Source: an uncultured Muribaculaceae bacterium (GTDB taxonomy: Bacteria > Bacteroidota > Bacteroidia > Bacteroidales > Muribaculaceae). Taken from it: a DNA stretch of 16,642 nt. This document shows, piece by piece, positions 1 through 9,900 of the stretch. The first letter of the stretch is position 1, and the number at the start of each line of letters is the position of its first letter. A program made the translations under genes and the position numbers. The notes under the pieces were generated by a model. It ran no database searches and was not told where the DNA came from. It saw only the letters and a list, made by a program, of their open reading frames with translations. The stretch spans positions 1 through 16,642 of the forward strand of contig CAJUPZ010000033.1 in the NCBI GenBank assembly GCA_910588065.1. The letters run 5' to 3'.

Positions 1-15
1 GCGCAGGTCCTAGAT

Positions 16-349
16 TTCCCCGGGTCAGGGAGCGTAGCGACCGCCACCCGGGGAATAGGTTATGCATGATGTATACGACCCCGTAGGGCGTCGAACACCA
101 TATAATTAGGAGGGTTTGACCCCTCTGGGGTCATCTGGGTGTATGGGCACATTTCCTGGGGTGGCGGTCGCGGTGCTCCCTTACCCCAGGCTATCTCCAT
201 GTCACCGCGCTGCGGTGATGGCGTCTCCGACGCCGATCCGCTATGCGTGGTGAGAGGTGTGGTACCTCCGGCACCATATGGATAATACTCTGATAATCCG
301 CACACTGCGTGTGCGGCTAACAAGATAATCGCGCATCCTGCGCTTCGCG
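16..349. repeat. Composite palindromic intergenic element, copy 1
   Basis: Non-coding stretch packed with short hairpins, most with a 3-nt loop. In order: arms 16-25/46-55 around a 20-nt loop; 76-93 (CGACCCC-GTA-GGGCGTCG, one bulged base); 117-133 (TGACCCC-TCT-GGGGTCA); 155-162/183-190 (CCTGGGGT/ACCCCAGG) whose 20-nt loop is nearly the reverse complement of the first loop; 202-218 (TCACCGC-GCT-GCGGTGA); 260-276 (TGGTACC-TCC-GGCACCA, one G-T pair); 298-316 (CCGCACAC-TGC-GTGTGCGG); 331-343 (GCGCA-TCC-TGCGC). The same hairpin types recur in similar order at 6340-6842, upstream of the second giant gene. It resembles REP/BIME-type repeats; that class assignment is inference. Open frames across it on either strand look like chance products of the repeats. 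Bases 350-494 hold no gene I can support. Confidence 0.8.
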
Positions 350-494
350 TCTCCGACGCCAAATCACCGCAGGATGGATAGGATGAGTGGGCGCGATATA
401 TCGGCGCCCCTACATGATGCACTCACCGCAGGGCGGACGGGGGAGGAGTGGGAGGGGCTTTTTTGCGGACGGGAGAGAAAAATGTGTTAAAAAA

Positions 495-526
495 TTTGGT
501 GTGGGGTAAAATCATCCATAATTTTG
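495..526 (+). promoter_or_regulatory. Bacteroidetes-type promoter for the first giant gene
   Basis: TTTG at 495-498 and TAATTTTG at 519-526, separated by 20 bp, match the known Bacteroidetes sigma-ABfr consensus (TTTG, about 19-20 bp, TAnnTTTG). Transcription would start near 533, giving a leader of about 190 nt before the ATG at 722, much longer than for the paralogue downstream. Confidence 0.7.
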
Positions 527-532
527 CATATA

Positions 533-721
533 CCAATACAGAAGGTGTGAATATGATTAGGAATACCGGTACCCCCCCCCATCACAATCACCTAATAATC
601 AAAAGATTACAAGTATCAGCAATGCCGACTTTCGCAGTAAGCGCGAGTTGGCCGGAACTGCCATGTACTTACCGCAAATAATCAACAATCATATAAACCA
701 ATCAATACAAGGATATCGCTT
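533..721 (+). other. Long 5' leader with C9 tract
   Basis: Predicted untranslated leader of the first giant gene. It contains nine consecutive C (572-580), a slippage-prone tract, and a 42-codon frame starting at ATG 553 and ending at 681 that crosses it; I see no evidence that this frame is a real gene. The last part (CAATCAATACAAGGATATCG, just before the ATG) is almost the same as the sequence just before the second giant gene (6961-6980), so this proximal part is shared and about 140 nt of extra leader is specific to this copy. Confidence 0.5.
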
Positions 722-3700
722 ATGAAAAAACTGCTACTCATTCTATTCACCCTCCTGCTCGTAGCCCCGCCCGGCAGAGCCACAGAGGAAACATTCTACT
801 TACGTTTTTCACATATCAGCGGCGATTGCTCGGTAGGACCCAATGATAATGGATATCTAAAAAGTTCATATTCGATGTATGGCCATGAAAAGGCCAATGT
901 TTATTCCGGATTCGCTGAATATAATGGTTTCACAACATTTAAAACTCTTAAATGGTTCAAATGGGGTAAGACTAATGAGTGTGTTAAAGTCTCATTTTCA
1001 AATAATGGATCATTATCATTCCCTACGAGCAGTTATACGACCAGTCCTTACGGAATAAATGTGAATGCTAATACAACTTTAACATTCGAGACGACTTCTC
1101 CAGCCTTAACAATTAAATCCATCCGATTTGAGGGTATTGACCGAAGCTCCTATAAACTTAGCAGTAATCCATTCACGGAAACGCTCACATGCACATATAA
1201 TAATGGGAATGTGTATGAATGGGAATATGTGCCGGCAGAAGCCACTTCGAAAATAGAATTGACAAAAAACGGTTATTCTAACTATTTTGGACGAATTGAA
1301 ATCACTTGGAATGTGCCGATGGGTCCGCCCACACTACTGGAACGCGACTACAATTCCGACTATCTAATTGGGGAGTATCCGAAAATTGATGAACTCAGCA
1401 AGGAGTTCCATTATCTACAGGATGAATTCTTTTTGCGTGTGAAGCTGCCTGACGGGGCAAAGTATGCAAAGTATTCTTTCAACGACTTCGACCCTGTGAC
1501 CAAGGGCGAGGATGTAAATGTGCCCGGAACTGACAATATCGGTGTTATCAACTTGCCTAAAGCTGTTGTAGGTCAGCCTACAAAGGTTCGCGTGGTAGCA
1601 TTCGATGAATCAGACAACCCGAGCGAGGAACTCACCGTAAACTGCCGGCGCGTTGCCTTGACCGCACCCAAAGCTCCGGAAGCTACCGCTTTCTATACAA
1701 GTGGTCGTTTTGAGAATTCATACGGAATGATCAGTATGTATCCCGAAGGAGAAATTCAGTCAATGCAGGGAACGACCATTACTTTACCGTCTGAAATGCT
1801 TGTCTTACAACTCAACAATGAGTATAACTCAACCTCAACCCATCTAATATATGCTATATCAGATTCCCCTCACCCGGAAGATGCAGTGTTTAATGTTGCA
1901 TCCTGGTGGAACTCTTGCGCATGTTTTAATCTTCCATCCAAGAAGATAAGCTACAATGGCGAGGGATGGTCAGATTTATCTTACCCAGAACCGACATTTT
2001 TTGTTGATCCGGGATCAAAGAATGTCCGTTCCGTATGCTATCTCCATCTAAAATCGGTAGCCGGCAATTGGAATTCAACAAACCCATTGGAGAAAGCCGA
2101 GAGTGCTGTCACAACCATCAAGATACAGCTGGCACCGCCGGAGGCGCCGGCTATCAGCCTCGCTGAGGGAAGTGCCGGCACATGGAGCAACCGCGGCTCT
2201 GTGCCCAGCTACAGCTATGTGGCAGGTGGCAGCAAAAACATGGTAAACGTCAAATGTCCCACAGACGATGCCGATATGCTGATACAGTATGCTTTCAGAG
2301 CGCATACTGCCGGCGAGGCATGGCCCGGTGCCACCCCTGATGCAAATGCGGTGTGGAACGCACTGCAGAGTCCTGAGGACAATCTGGATGTTTCCAACTT
2401 AGGAGAGGGACGTGTCTATTTCAAGTGCATTGACACTAAGCACAACATCAGCAGCCCGCTGACTATTCTCGACCTCGAGCCGCAGATTCCCGAAAATCTC
2501 GATCTTGAAGTTGTTATTTCAAACCCGGAGCAGCAGCTTGTCAAACTCAGATCTTCTGGCTATCCGTTGATTGTGAGCGGTGCTTTCGCTACCGATGCCC
2601 AATTGGTTCCCGGCAAGACCACATACTACCTGTATCTCGTTAACTCGCATGGAATTGCTATAAAGGCAGTTATCAACTCCGCCACCGAGCCGGCAGTGTT
2701 TGAGAGCTACCGTCAGAAGGTTGACGCCGGCCAGCGCCTGATTATCAACGACCCGGTGATAGGCCGCATGCACTACAACAGCCACACCATCACCGAAAGT
2801 GGAGAGTCCAAACCCTCCATGCCGGAGATATGGGTGACACCCGGCGATGAGGACTATACCGACTATCTGCCGAAAGCTGTTGCTACAGACGTTGAATCCT
2901 ATCCAAACAAAGGTGTTATCAAAGAGGAGAAGGCTGATGGCATCACCGCTGCAGATTTCAACAAATATGTGACCTTGCGCTCCCTCACATGGCTGGGCGG
3001 AAACAAGGTGCGCACCGCCGACGGCACTGAGCTGACGCTCTACAGCCGCCTGCATGTTGACGGCTACGACTTTGGCGAAGATATGGCCAATGTTGCAAAA
3101 ATAGCCGCCGGCGACGGCGAGAAGCTCTTTGCCGCAACCGGCTATGTGGGCCAGCTCAGCGGCACCCTTGCCCTGCTCACCACCGAAAAGACAGTTCAGT
3201 GCCCCGGCACCCCTAAGGCATACGCTCCAAACCTCATCTCCGGCACCCCGGATAAGAATGGCTTCATTCAGGTGAATGCCATTACAAACCGCTTCTACAT
3301 CGACATTGTAGGCAACGCTGATGGCGAGAGCGAACTCTACTGCTTTACAGAGGAGATGGTGAGGCCCGACCAAAGCAATCAGCTTGTGAACCACAACGGC
3401 AAATGGGCTATCGATGTGAACTTCGGCACGGCGGGAGAGGGCAAAACAAATACTTACTGGGTGTATGCCAAGCTCAACGACATGTATTCGCTCAAGCCGC
3501 TCAAACTGCGTATCACAAAGTATGATGCAACCCCGGTGCACAGCATCAAGGAGTTTAAGGAGGCTGAGAGAGACTGCACCCTTGACCATGGTGGCAACGA
3601 TGGCGAAAAGCGCTACCAGATGACCCGCACCGATGAAAATTCTACGGACGGCATGGTGATTATCCTCGAAAAGACCCCGCAGTATCTCTATGTGCAGGAC

Positions 3701-6250
3701 TACCCTGTGAGCGCCGAGGCCGAGAACGATGACACCCACATGCACTACCTGCTGATACGCAACGAGAACGAATGGGAAGCTCCGGTAGACAAAAACGGAG
3801 TCGAGGCTCCGCTGGAGGTGGGTGACGTAATCACCGGATTTGCCCTGCGTCCGCGCCATGTCGACGGCAACATTGTGAGCAACTCCACCAACTTTGCCCG
3901 CACATTCAAGTGGGTTGAGCATGTGGCCAATGTGCCCGGCGCCAAAGACCGCCCTGTGACATATAACAGCGAAACCGAGCCGAGCGGCACCGACTTCAAG
4001 TTTACTGAAAACGACCGCATGACCTACGTCACCCTCAGCGGTGTGCAGGTGAGCCAGGAACCCAATCCTGACTACGACTCTACCGATCCGGACAGCGAGA
4101 AGAACCTCTACTACCTTGACATAGCCGGAGCCAAGCGCACCCGCCTCACATTCAGCATCTTCACCACCCGCGGTGGCTGGACAGAGGCATGGGCCCCCTC
4201 AGTAGGCTTCAACATCACCGGCATTGTGCTCCGCTCGTCGGCCACAGAGGAGGCATACGCCTTCGCGCCCATCAGCTTCACCGGCACCGGCAAGCTCTCC
4301 GCGCCCGAGGTGTATCTCGACAACATCGCTGCCGACAAGCGCGGCGACACAGAGCAGCCCTACTTCGGCGGAGCTGTGGTGATGAACCCGGTTGCGACAA
4401 CCACCGCCGGCAAGCCTGTGACCGGCAACATAACCATCCACTACAGCATCAACGGCCTTGACCCGCTGAACAATATCGGCAGCCGCATCAAGTACAATCC
4501 CGGCGGCGAGAACCCTGACCTGGCACTTGGCGAGCGCACAATCGAGGTGCGCGCCTTCGCGGCCGCTCCCGGCCTCACCCCGAGCGACGTTGTTGTGCGC
4601 CGCTTCACCAAGAGCAGCTCCGACATGCAGTATATCCTCAACTTCCTCAACAGCGCCAAGGAGGGTAACCTCTACCGCTTCATCAGCAACCTCAAGGTAG
4701 TTGCCATCGGCGGCGAGTATATGTTTGTGGCCGGCCCGGTAGGCCACTTCCTGCCCATCTACAAAGAGGGTGGCTGGAATGATGTGAGCATCGCTGCAAA
4801 CCAGTATATCAGCGGCTTCACTGTTGAATACCGTAAGGATGAGCATGAAAACCGCCTTGCAGTGGCCACCACCACAGCCTCCACATTCACCGGCATCACC
4901 GACGAGGATGATATCGCCGAGGATGACCGCATCAAGGCTACCCCCGATGTTGTCAACAAAGTGACAAACGCCAACGCCCGACGCCTTGTGCAGATAATGA
5001 ATGTGAAGGTCAACAAGATGACCACCGCCGCCAACCCCGACGAAACCCACTGGACATTCACCGAGCTCAGCGACGGCCAGGAACACCCCATGATTGTAGG
5101 CCGTCTCGGCAAGGTTGACGTGTACAGCATCGCCGCTAACGGTGACAAGGTTGCCGAGGAGATGGAGGATGGCGAGACATACAACATCACCGGCTTTGTG
5201 ATGCTCGGAGCAAACAGCAAGGAGGGCATTGTGGAGCTCTGGCCGATGAGCGCCCAGCGCATAGGCCGCACCGCGAATGTAACCGCCAAAGTGAGCAACA
5301 CCGTCAGCCAGACCACCGCTGCCGACGGCGAAATCACAGCCACATTCGAGGGCAACTGCGTTGTGACTCTCGAAGCCACCGACCACAACCATGTGATAAC
5401 CTACTGGCTTGAGAGCGAGACTACCGACCAGACAGCCGCCACATGGTACACCTACCAGCGTCCGTTCACCGTCACCGCCAATGAACGCATCCACGCCATG
5501 GCTCAGGCTCCCGGACTGGCAGCGAGCGACCACACCCATGTCACCCTCACCCGTCTTGACCAGGCTGCGGCTCCCGCTATCAGCGAGGCAAGCGGAGTTG
5601 TGACAATCACTGCCGAGCAGGGCGCGGCCATCACATGGTGGACAAGCGCGGACGCGACCAAGCACACCTACAACGCGCCGTTCACCATCGGTGAGACTGC
5701 CATTGTCTACGCCACCGCATCAGTGGCCGGCAAGGCCGAGAGCCCGGTGGCCCATCTGTTGGTAGTTATAAACAATGAGGAGCCCATCATCCCCGCAGAC
5801 AAAATCAGCGGCAAGGTGACATTTACCATCGACGATACTTCCGACCCGACCAAGGTGACTGTATACCTCGCTCCGGAACAGGGTCTGACAGGTACAATCT
5901 ACTACCTCATCAATCCCACCGGAGAGGTGACGCCCGATAACGGCCTTGTGTACAAGAACCCGATTGAGATGACCGAGGGTGGCCGCATTGTCGCAATCCT
6001 TGTTGAGAGCGGCAAGTATGCCGGCGAGCCCACCGACATCGCCGTGTGGCTCATACCCACCGACATCTCCGGCATTGACTCTGAGGAGAGGGAGGATGCT
6101 ATCCGCGCCGAAGGTGGCAGCATAATCGCTCCGGAAGGCAGCGAGGTGTACGACATCTCCGGACGGAGAGTCAGCGCCACAGGCCTGAGAGCAGGCATCT
6201 ACATCGTGCGCACCCCCGGCGGCAAAGCCGTGAAAGTGAAGGTTGACTGA
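722..6250 (+). CDS. Giant secreted multidomain protein with T9SS type A sorting domain (paralogue 1)
   Basis: 1842 aa. Residues 1-20 form a signal peptide (MKK, Leu-rich core, likely cut after GRA) with no lipobox Cys. Residues about 25-195 are an N-terminal beta-rich domain of unknown role (pattern SIRFEG ... IEITW). Repeated beta domains follow. One set resembles OB-fold-like modules of Bacteroidales surface proteins (start motifs such as SIKEFKE near 940 and YILNFLN near 1302; end motifs ITGIVL, ITGFVM, VELWPMS). Another set resembles chitobiase/hexosaminidase C-terminal (CHB_HEX_C) modules (IHYSINGLDPLNN near 1237; further copies about 1520-1610, 1610-1690 and 1690-1785). The last about 45 residues (VYDISGRRV, GIYIVR, KAVKVKV) match the T9SS type A sorting domain, so outer-membrane passage and surface attachment or release is expected. 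No catalytic motif was recognised; an adhesin or glycan-contact role is only inference. The first part of the gene looks AT-richer than the rest. The start is chosen because the signal peptide begins there. Confidence 0.88.
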   Translation: MKKLLLILFTLLLVAPPGRATEETFYLRFSHISGDCSVGPNDNGYLKSSYSMYGHEKANVYSGFAEYNGFTTFKTLKWFKWGKTNECVKVSFSNNGSLSFPTSSYTTSPYGINVNANTTLTFETTSPALTIKSIRFEGIDRSSYKLSSNPFTETLTCTYNNGNVYEWEYVPAEATSKIELTKNGYSNYFGRIEITWNVPMGPPTLLERDYNSDYLIGEYPKIDELSKEFHYLQDEFFLRVKLPDGAKYAKYSFNDFDPVTKGEDVNVPGTDNIGVINLPKAVVGQPTKVRVVAFDESDNPSEELTVNCRRVALTAPKAPEATAFYTSGRFENSYGMISMYPEGEIQSMQGTTITLPSEMLVLQLNNEYNSTSTHLIYAISDSPHPEDAVFNVASWWNSCACFNLPSKKISYNGEGWSDLSYPEPTFFVDPGSKNVRSVCYLHLKSVAGNWNSTNPLEKAESAVTTIKIQLAPPEAPAISLAEGSAGTWSNRGSVPSYSYVAGGSKNMVNVKCPTDDADMLIQYAFRAHTAGEAWPGATPDANAVWNALQSPEDNLDVSNLGEGRVYFKCIDTKHNISSPLTILDLEPQIPENLDLEVVISNPEQQLVKLRSSGYPLIVSGAFATDAQLVPGKTTYYLYLVNSHGIAIKAVINSATEPAVFESYRQKVDAGQRLIINDPVIGRMHYNSHTITESGESKPSMPEIWVTPGDEDYTDYLPKAVATDVESYPNKGVIKEEKADGITAADFNKYVTLRSLTWLGGNKVRTADGTELTLYSRLHVDGYDFGEDMANVAKIAAGDGEKLFAATGYVGQLSGTLALLTTEKTVQCPGTPKAYAPNLISGTPDKNGFIQVNAITNRFYIDIVGNADGESELYCFTEEMVRPDQSNQLVNHNGKWAIDVNFGTAGEGKTNTYWVYAKLNDMYSLKPLKLRITKYDATPVHSIKEFKEAERDCTLDHGGNDGEKRYQMTRTDENSTDGMVIILEKTPQYLYVQDYPVSAEAENDDTHMHYLLIRNENEWEAPVDKNGVEAPLEVGDVITGFALRPRHVDGNIVSNSTNFARTFKWVEHVANVPGAKDRPVTYNSETEPSGTDFKFTENDRMTYVTLSGVQVSQEPNPDYDSTDPDSEKNLYYLDIAGAKRTRLTFSIFTTRGGWTEAWAPSVGFNITGIVLRSSATEEAYAFAPISFTGTGKLSAPEVYLDNIAADKRGDTEQPYFGGAVVMNPVATTTAGKPVTGNITIHYSINGLDPLNNIGSRIKYNPGGENPDLALGERTIEVRAFAAAPGLTPSDVVVRRFTKSSSDMQYILNFLNSAKEGNLYRFISNLKVVAIGGEYMFVAGPVGHFLPIYKEGGWNDVSIAANQYISGFTVEYRKDEHENRLAVATTTASTFTGITDEDDIAEDDRIKATPDVVNKVTNANARRLVQIMNVKVNKMTTAANPDETHWTFTELSDGQEHPMIVGRLGKVDVYSIAANGDKVAEEMEDGETYNITGFVMLGANSKEGIVELWPMSAQRIGRTANVTAKVSNTVSQTTAADGEITATFEGNCVVTLEATDHNHVITYWLESETTDQTAATWYTYQRPFTVTANERIHAMAQAPGLAASDHTHVTLTRLDQAAAPAISEASGVVTITAEQGAAITWWTSADATKHTYNAPFTIGETAIVYATASVAGKAESPVAHLLVVINNEEPIIPADKISGKVTFTIDDTSDPTKVTVYLAPEQGLTGTIYYLINPTGEVTPDNGLVYKNPIEMTEGGRIVAILVESGKYAGEPTDIAVWLIPTDISGIDSEEREDAIRAEGGSIIAPEGSEVYDISGRRVSATGLRAGIYIVRTPGGKAVKVKVD

Positions 6251-6298
6251 ACATAATTTGCAAAGGGCGGCGATCCTGACGGGTCGCCGCCTTTTTTT
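5546..6298 (+). repeat. Near-identical 3' block shared by the two giant genes, copy A
   Basis: From the codon for L in LTRLDQAAAP to the terminator T-run, this block is nearly the same in DNA sequence as 10868-11619. By eye the encoded 234 residues align without gaps and differ at about 10 positions. Upstream of it the two proteins diverge abruptly. It encodes two CHB_HEX-like modules plus the sorting domain. Confidence 0.9.
6266..6298 (+). terminator. Intrinsic terminator after paralogue 1
   Basis: An 11-bp stem, GGCGGCGATCC (6266-6276) with GGGTCGCCGCC (6281-6291), closes a TGAC loop and is followed by seven T. The same hairpin follows the second giant gene. Confidence 0.92.
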
Positions 6299-6339
6299 GT
6301 TACCGATTCTTTCAGGGGATTTGGGCGCACACGTTCCAC

Positions 6340-6866
6340 GCACCACAGCGTGGTGCAAAGGTAGATAGCTGGGTCAGGGAGCGCAGCGACCGCCACCCAG
6401 GGATAAGCGCACCACCATGAAGATGACCCCGGAGGGTGTCACACCCCGCGCAATGGATGTGCGACGCCCTACGGGGTCGATATATACACATTCACTCTTT
6501 CCTGGGGTGGCGGTCACTACGCTCCCTTACCCCAGGCTATCTCCATGTCACCGCGCTGCGGTGATGACGTCTCCGACGCCCGAATGCAAATGGTCGCGAG
6601 AAGATGTGGTACCTCCGGCACCATTTGGGTATATCGCTGATAATCCGCACACTACGTGCGCGGCTAACAAAATAAACGCGCATCCTGCGCTCTGGCATCG
6701 CCGACACCAAAATGTTATGAGGGGAAGGGCGCGATGTCGTAAATCCAAAAGGTAATATAGAGCCGTAGGCTCGTCTATCTTGTTATCCCCGTACGAAGTG
6801 CGGGGGCAGGCGCCCCCAATGCAAATGGTGCCGGAGGTACCAGACCTCTCTTCTCTCGCGACCCCG
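6340..6866. repeat. Composite palindromic intergenic element, copy 2
   Basis: Hairpins, mostly with 3-nt loops: 6340-6356 (GCACCAC-AGC-GTGGTGC); 6369-6400 (CTGGGT/ACCCAG around a 20-nt loop that differs from the first loop of copy 1 by one base); 6425-6440; 6462-6479 (exact reverse complement of 76-93); 6501-6536 (CCTGGGGT/ACCCCAGG); 6548-6564 (identical to 202-218); 6608-6624 region with GGTACC-TCC-GGCACC; 6645-6663 (CCGCACAC-TAC-GTGCGCGG); 6678-6690 (GCGCA-TCC-TGCGC); 6760-6772 (GAGCC-GTA-GGCTC); 6787-6805 (CCCCGTAC-GAA-GTGCGGGG); 6802-6817; 6826-6842 (TGGTGCC-GGA-GGTACCA). The final part is an inverted copy of 6591-6632. This accounts for the whole gene-free gap between the two giant genes apart from the promoter. 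REP/BIME-like by structure; no associated transposase is in the window. Confidence 0.8.
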
Positions 6867-6898
6867 CATACCACGCACGCCAGATTCCGTGAAATTAT

Positions 6899-6929
6899 TT
6901 TGTGGTTTGCGGGAATTTAAATACTTTTG
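6899..6929 (+). promoter_or_regulatory. Bacteroidetes-type promoter for the second giant gene
   Basis: TTTG at 6899-6902, a 19-bp spacer, then TACTTTTG at 6922-6929 match the Bacteroidetes promoter consensus. The expected start near 6936 leaves a leader of about 47 nt before the ATG at 6983. It lies directly beyond the last hairpin of the palindromic element. Confidence 0.72.
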
Positions 6930-6982
6930 TATATGGCTCTGTGTCACGCTACTGAATATACAATCAATACAGAATATCGCTG

Positions 6983-9900
6983 ATGAAAAAGATTTTACCG
7001 CTGTTATTATCCCTGCTTCTGTTTGCGCCGCATCTACATGCGCAGAGAACAGGCTACCGCACCAAAGATTATCTATTTCTCCGAAACCAGTTATCCCTGA
7101 TGGGCGATGGCTCATTGATTTTCTATTACTATGATGTCGATGCCACCACTCATGAAATAGGCACCGAGCTCAGGAGCATGAACTATTCAGACAATTGCTA
7201 TCTCAATGCCGGAGAAGATGACACCGGCAACCTGATTCTTAACAAGGTGGAGAGAATGGAGTATCACCCGAATGACATCAGAGACTATATCATAGTGGAG
7301 TTTGATGACTCAGAGGTGACTGACTATTTTCTTAATAACAGCAGCAACTGGAATGCCGTGAAGGTAGGTGCTACGGTTGTGAACAAAATGGGATTAAAAA
7401 TCCAACCGGGCACAAAGATTACAGTGCGCACAAGATACGGCGGCCAATTTTCAGAATTCTGTTTCGGCTTGCCCGGCTCCTCCAACACATACGGTTCAGT
7501 AACCTCTATCACTTACACTGATGTGGAGTGTCCTAACGGCGGATACAATTCAAGCCAGCACAGAACTTTAGAAACAACCGACCAGAATGTAAACGGGAAG
7601 TGTCTGCGGGTCTATGCCAACAATACATACGGGTACTACGACTGGTACACCGCAACATTCCGCTACAATCCCACAACAGGGGTGGAAATGACATATCCGC
7701 TCGAGACGGTGCTGATGGCCGCGAGCTGGCTCCCCGGCACTCCCCCGGTGCCGAAGGATCCGGAGGTGACCTTGAAACCGACTTACGGCTACGAGCAGGA
7801 CGGCATTATCCATTACTCCGCAATGCTTGGAATGACCGCTGAGCTTAATGCCGACGAATCGCTTGACGGAGTGACAGTGCGCTATATCCTTTCGGAGACC
7901 CCGGAAATGTTCAACATATACAATATCCGCGAGCTGAAACCGGGCGAGAGTGTTGAAATAACCGATGCAGCATACAAGTATCTGACATACGCCGCATACT
8001 ATCCCGAGGCAGACACCTACTCCACCCCGGTGACAAAACGACTTAGCAAGGTGGATGCGAGAGTGTTTGCAAACCTCGCCGCACCTGTTGATGCCGAAAA
8101 CAGCAGTCAGGGCGTATCGGCTACCGCCAGTGTCAACAACCGTCCGGTTGTTTTCAGCTGTCCGCTGTTGGTCGAGGGGATTGAGAACACTGCCGACAAT
8201 GCCAAATTTCTTTATGTGAGAGACCCTGAGGGGAATGCGATGAAATTTGTGAACAACGGCACGGAATATTTCAACGAAACCAACCACTACAAGCCCGGTG
8301 ATGTGATTCCGCCCTACGGCCTCACCGGCTTGTACAGCCACTCCGAGGGGTGGCCGCAGATAAATGTGTATGTGGGAGCCGGCACCGACTTCCGCCCCTA
8401 CTGCGCCGATGCCACAACCGGAGATGACCACACATTCGGGGAGTATGACGCACGGCGCACCACCCTGAGCGACAGCGACTTCAACCGCCATGTGGTGATA
8501 GGCGGCCTCACATGGACAGGCGAGAATTCAATGTTTACGGACAGCGAGGGCAACCCGGTGTACAGCTACGGCCGATTCACCTCCCACACCGGCATTCTCG
8601 GCGGCCTCACAGCCGGAAGGTCATATACCGTGGAGGGGTTTGCGGGGCAACGCCGCGGTGTCATAACCCTGTTTCCGACCGCAATAACACCGCTGCCGTC
8701 AACCCCTGCGCTCCATGCGCCTAACCCCATCACAGCTACGGCAGAGGACCTTGTCAACGGCTATATAACCGTCAATATCATCAGCGATGAGATAACCCTG
8801 AGCATCAGCAATGCCGAGGAGGGTGTGGAATACACTGTCAAATATAACGATGGCGCTGAAACGAACCTCTCATCCACCGAATTTGAGTTGGACAACAGCG
8901 CATTTGTCAACGGAGAGCTGATGCTCACAGTCACATCCTACCTTGACGGCGCTGCCTGCCTGAAACCGGCGAAGGTGAAATTCGTGAAGCATGACGCGGA
9001 GCCATTGGCCTCTATCAAAGCCTTCAAGGAGCTGTATCTGGATGATGATGCCGAGATTGCCAACAAGTGGCACCGCCTCTCAGGAAATATCCAGGTGAGA
9101 GCCATCACCCCCGAGTATATTTATGTGCGCGACCTCGGATGCCCGGCCGGAGAGGAGAGCAGCCACTCGCTGCTGATACACAACCGCAACGGCTGGCAGA
9201 ATGAGTTTGCAAGCACAGACGGCAACAACGGCCTGCGCCAACTCAAACCGGGTGATGTGATTACCAACATAGCCCTTATACCCGCAAAAACGGATATGGG
9301 CAACCTTATCAGCGAAAACACAGGCTATGCCCGCACCGTGCGCAGGGTCAACCTCGCCGATGGCAATCCGGAGATGTCTGAGCCGAAGAGGGTTGACGCG
9401 AGCGATCCCAAGTTTGCAGGCTTTGGCGAAAAGGACCGTATGGTGCGTTTCTTTGTGGAGAATGTCTACATAAGCCGTGTTGAAAACAATTCTGTGGCGG
9501 CAAACGATATCGACCACTGGGTATACACCCTTGAGATGCCGGGAAATCCTAAGCTCAACTTCCATGTGTTCAGCGTGCTGCAGGGTTGGAGCACAGCTTA
9601 CAGCGGCTCGGTGCCCTACACTATCGAAGGAATTGTGATACGCGACAAAGCGACAGACAGCTATGACATTGCATTCTACAACTTCACGGTTGCCGAGCAG
9701 ACTCCGGCTCTGGCACTGCCGGCAATAGACGGTGTGGAAGACACCAACCCTACACTGCCACAGGAGTTCCTCACCACCGCAACCGTAACACTCCGACTGG
9801 CAGAGGGTAATGACCCGGATGTGACCATCTATTACACTCTCGACGGCTCAAACCCGCTGCACAATATAGAGGGACGCATTGTATACACCGCTCCGATTGA

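Noticed and set aside
16..349. tRNA or structured RNA gene from strong hairpins
   Set aside because: No cloverleaf, anticodon arm or TTCGA-type T-loop order; the hairpins are independent palindromes.
60..422. 120-aa reverse-strand frame similar to one at 6548-6874
   Set aside because: Both frames read through the same palindromic repeats; the peptide likeness follows from repeated DNA. No start signal or domain was seen.
448..681. 77-aa frame before the first giant gene
   Set aside because: It starts upstream of the predicted promoter, runs through it and the C9 tract, and resembles no family.
2519..3922. 467-aa open frame antisense to the first giant gene
   Set aside because: It mirrors a GC-rich coding strand, is low in recognisable motifs and has no promoter. 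The sense frame has a signal peptide and sorting domain.
4199..5665. 488-aa antisense open frame, Gly/Val/Ala-rich
   Set aside because: Typical shadow of GC-biased codons in the sense gene; no domain recognised.
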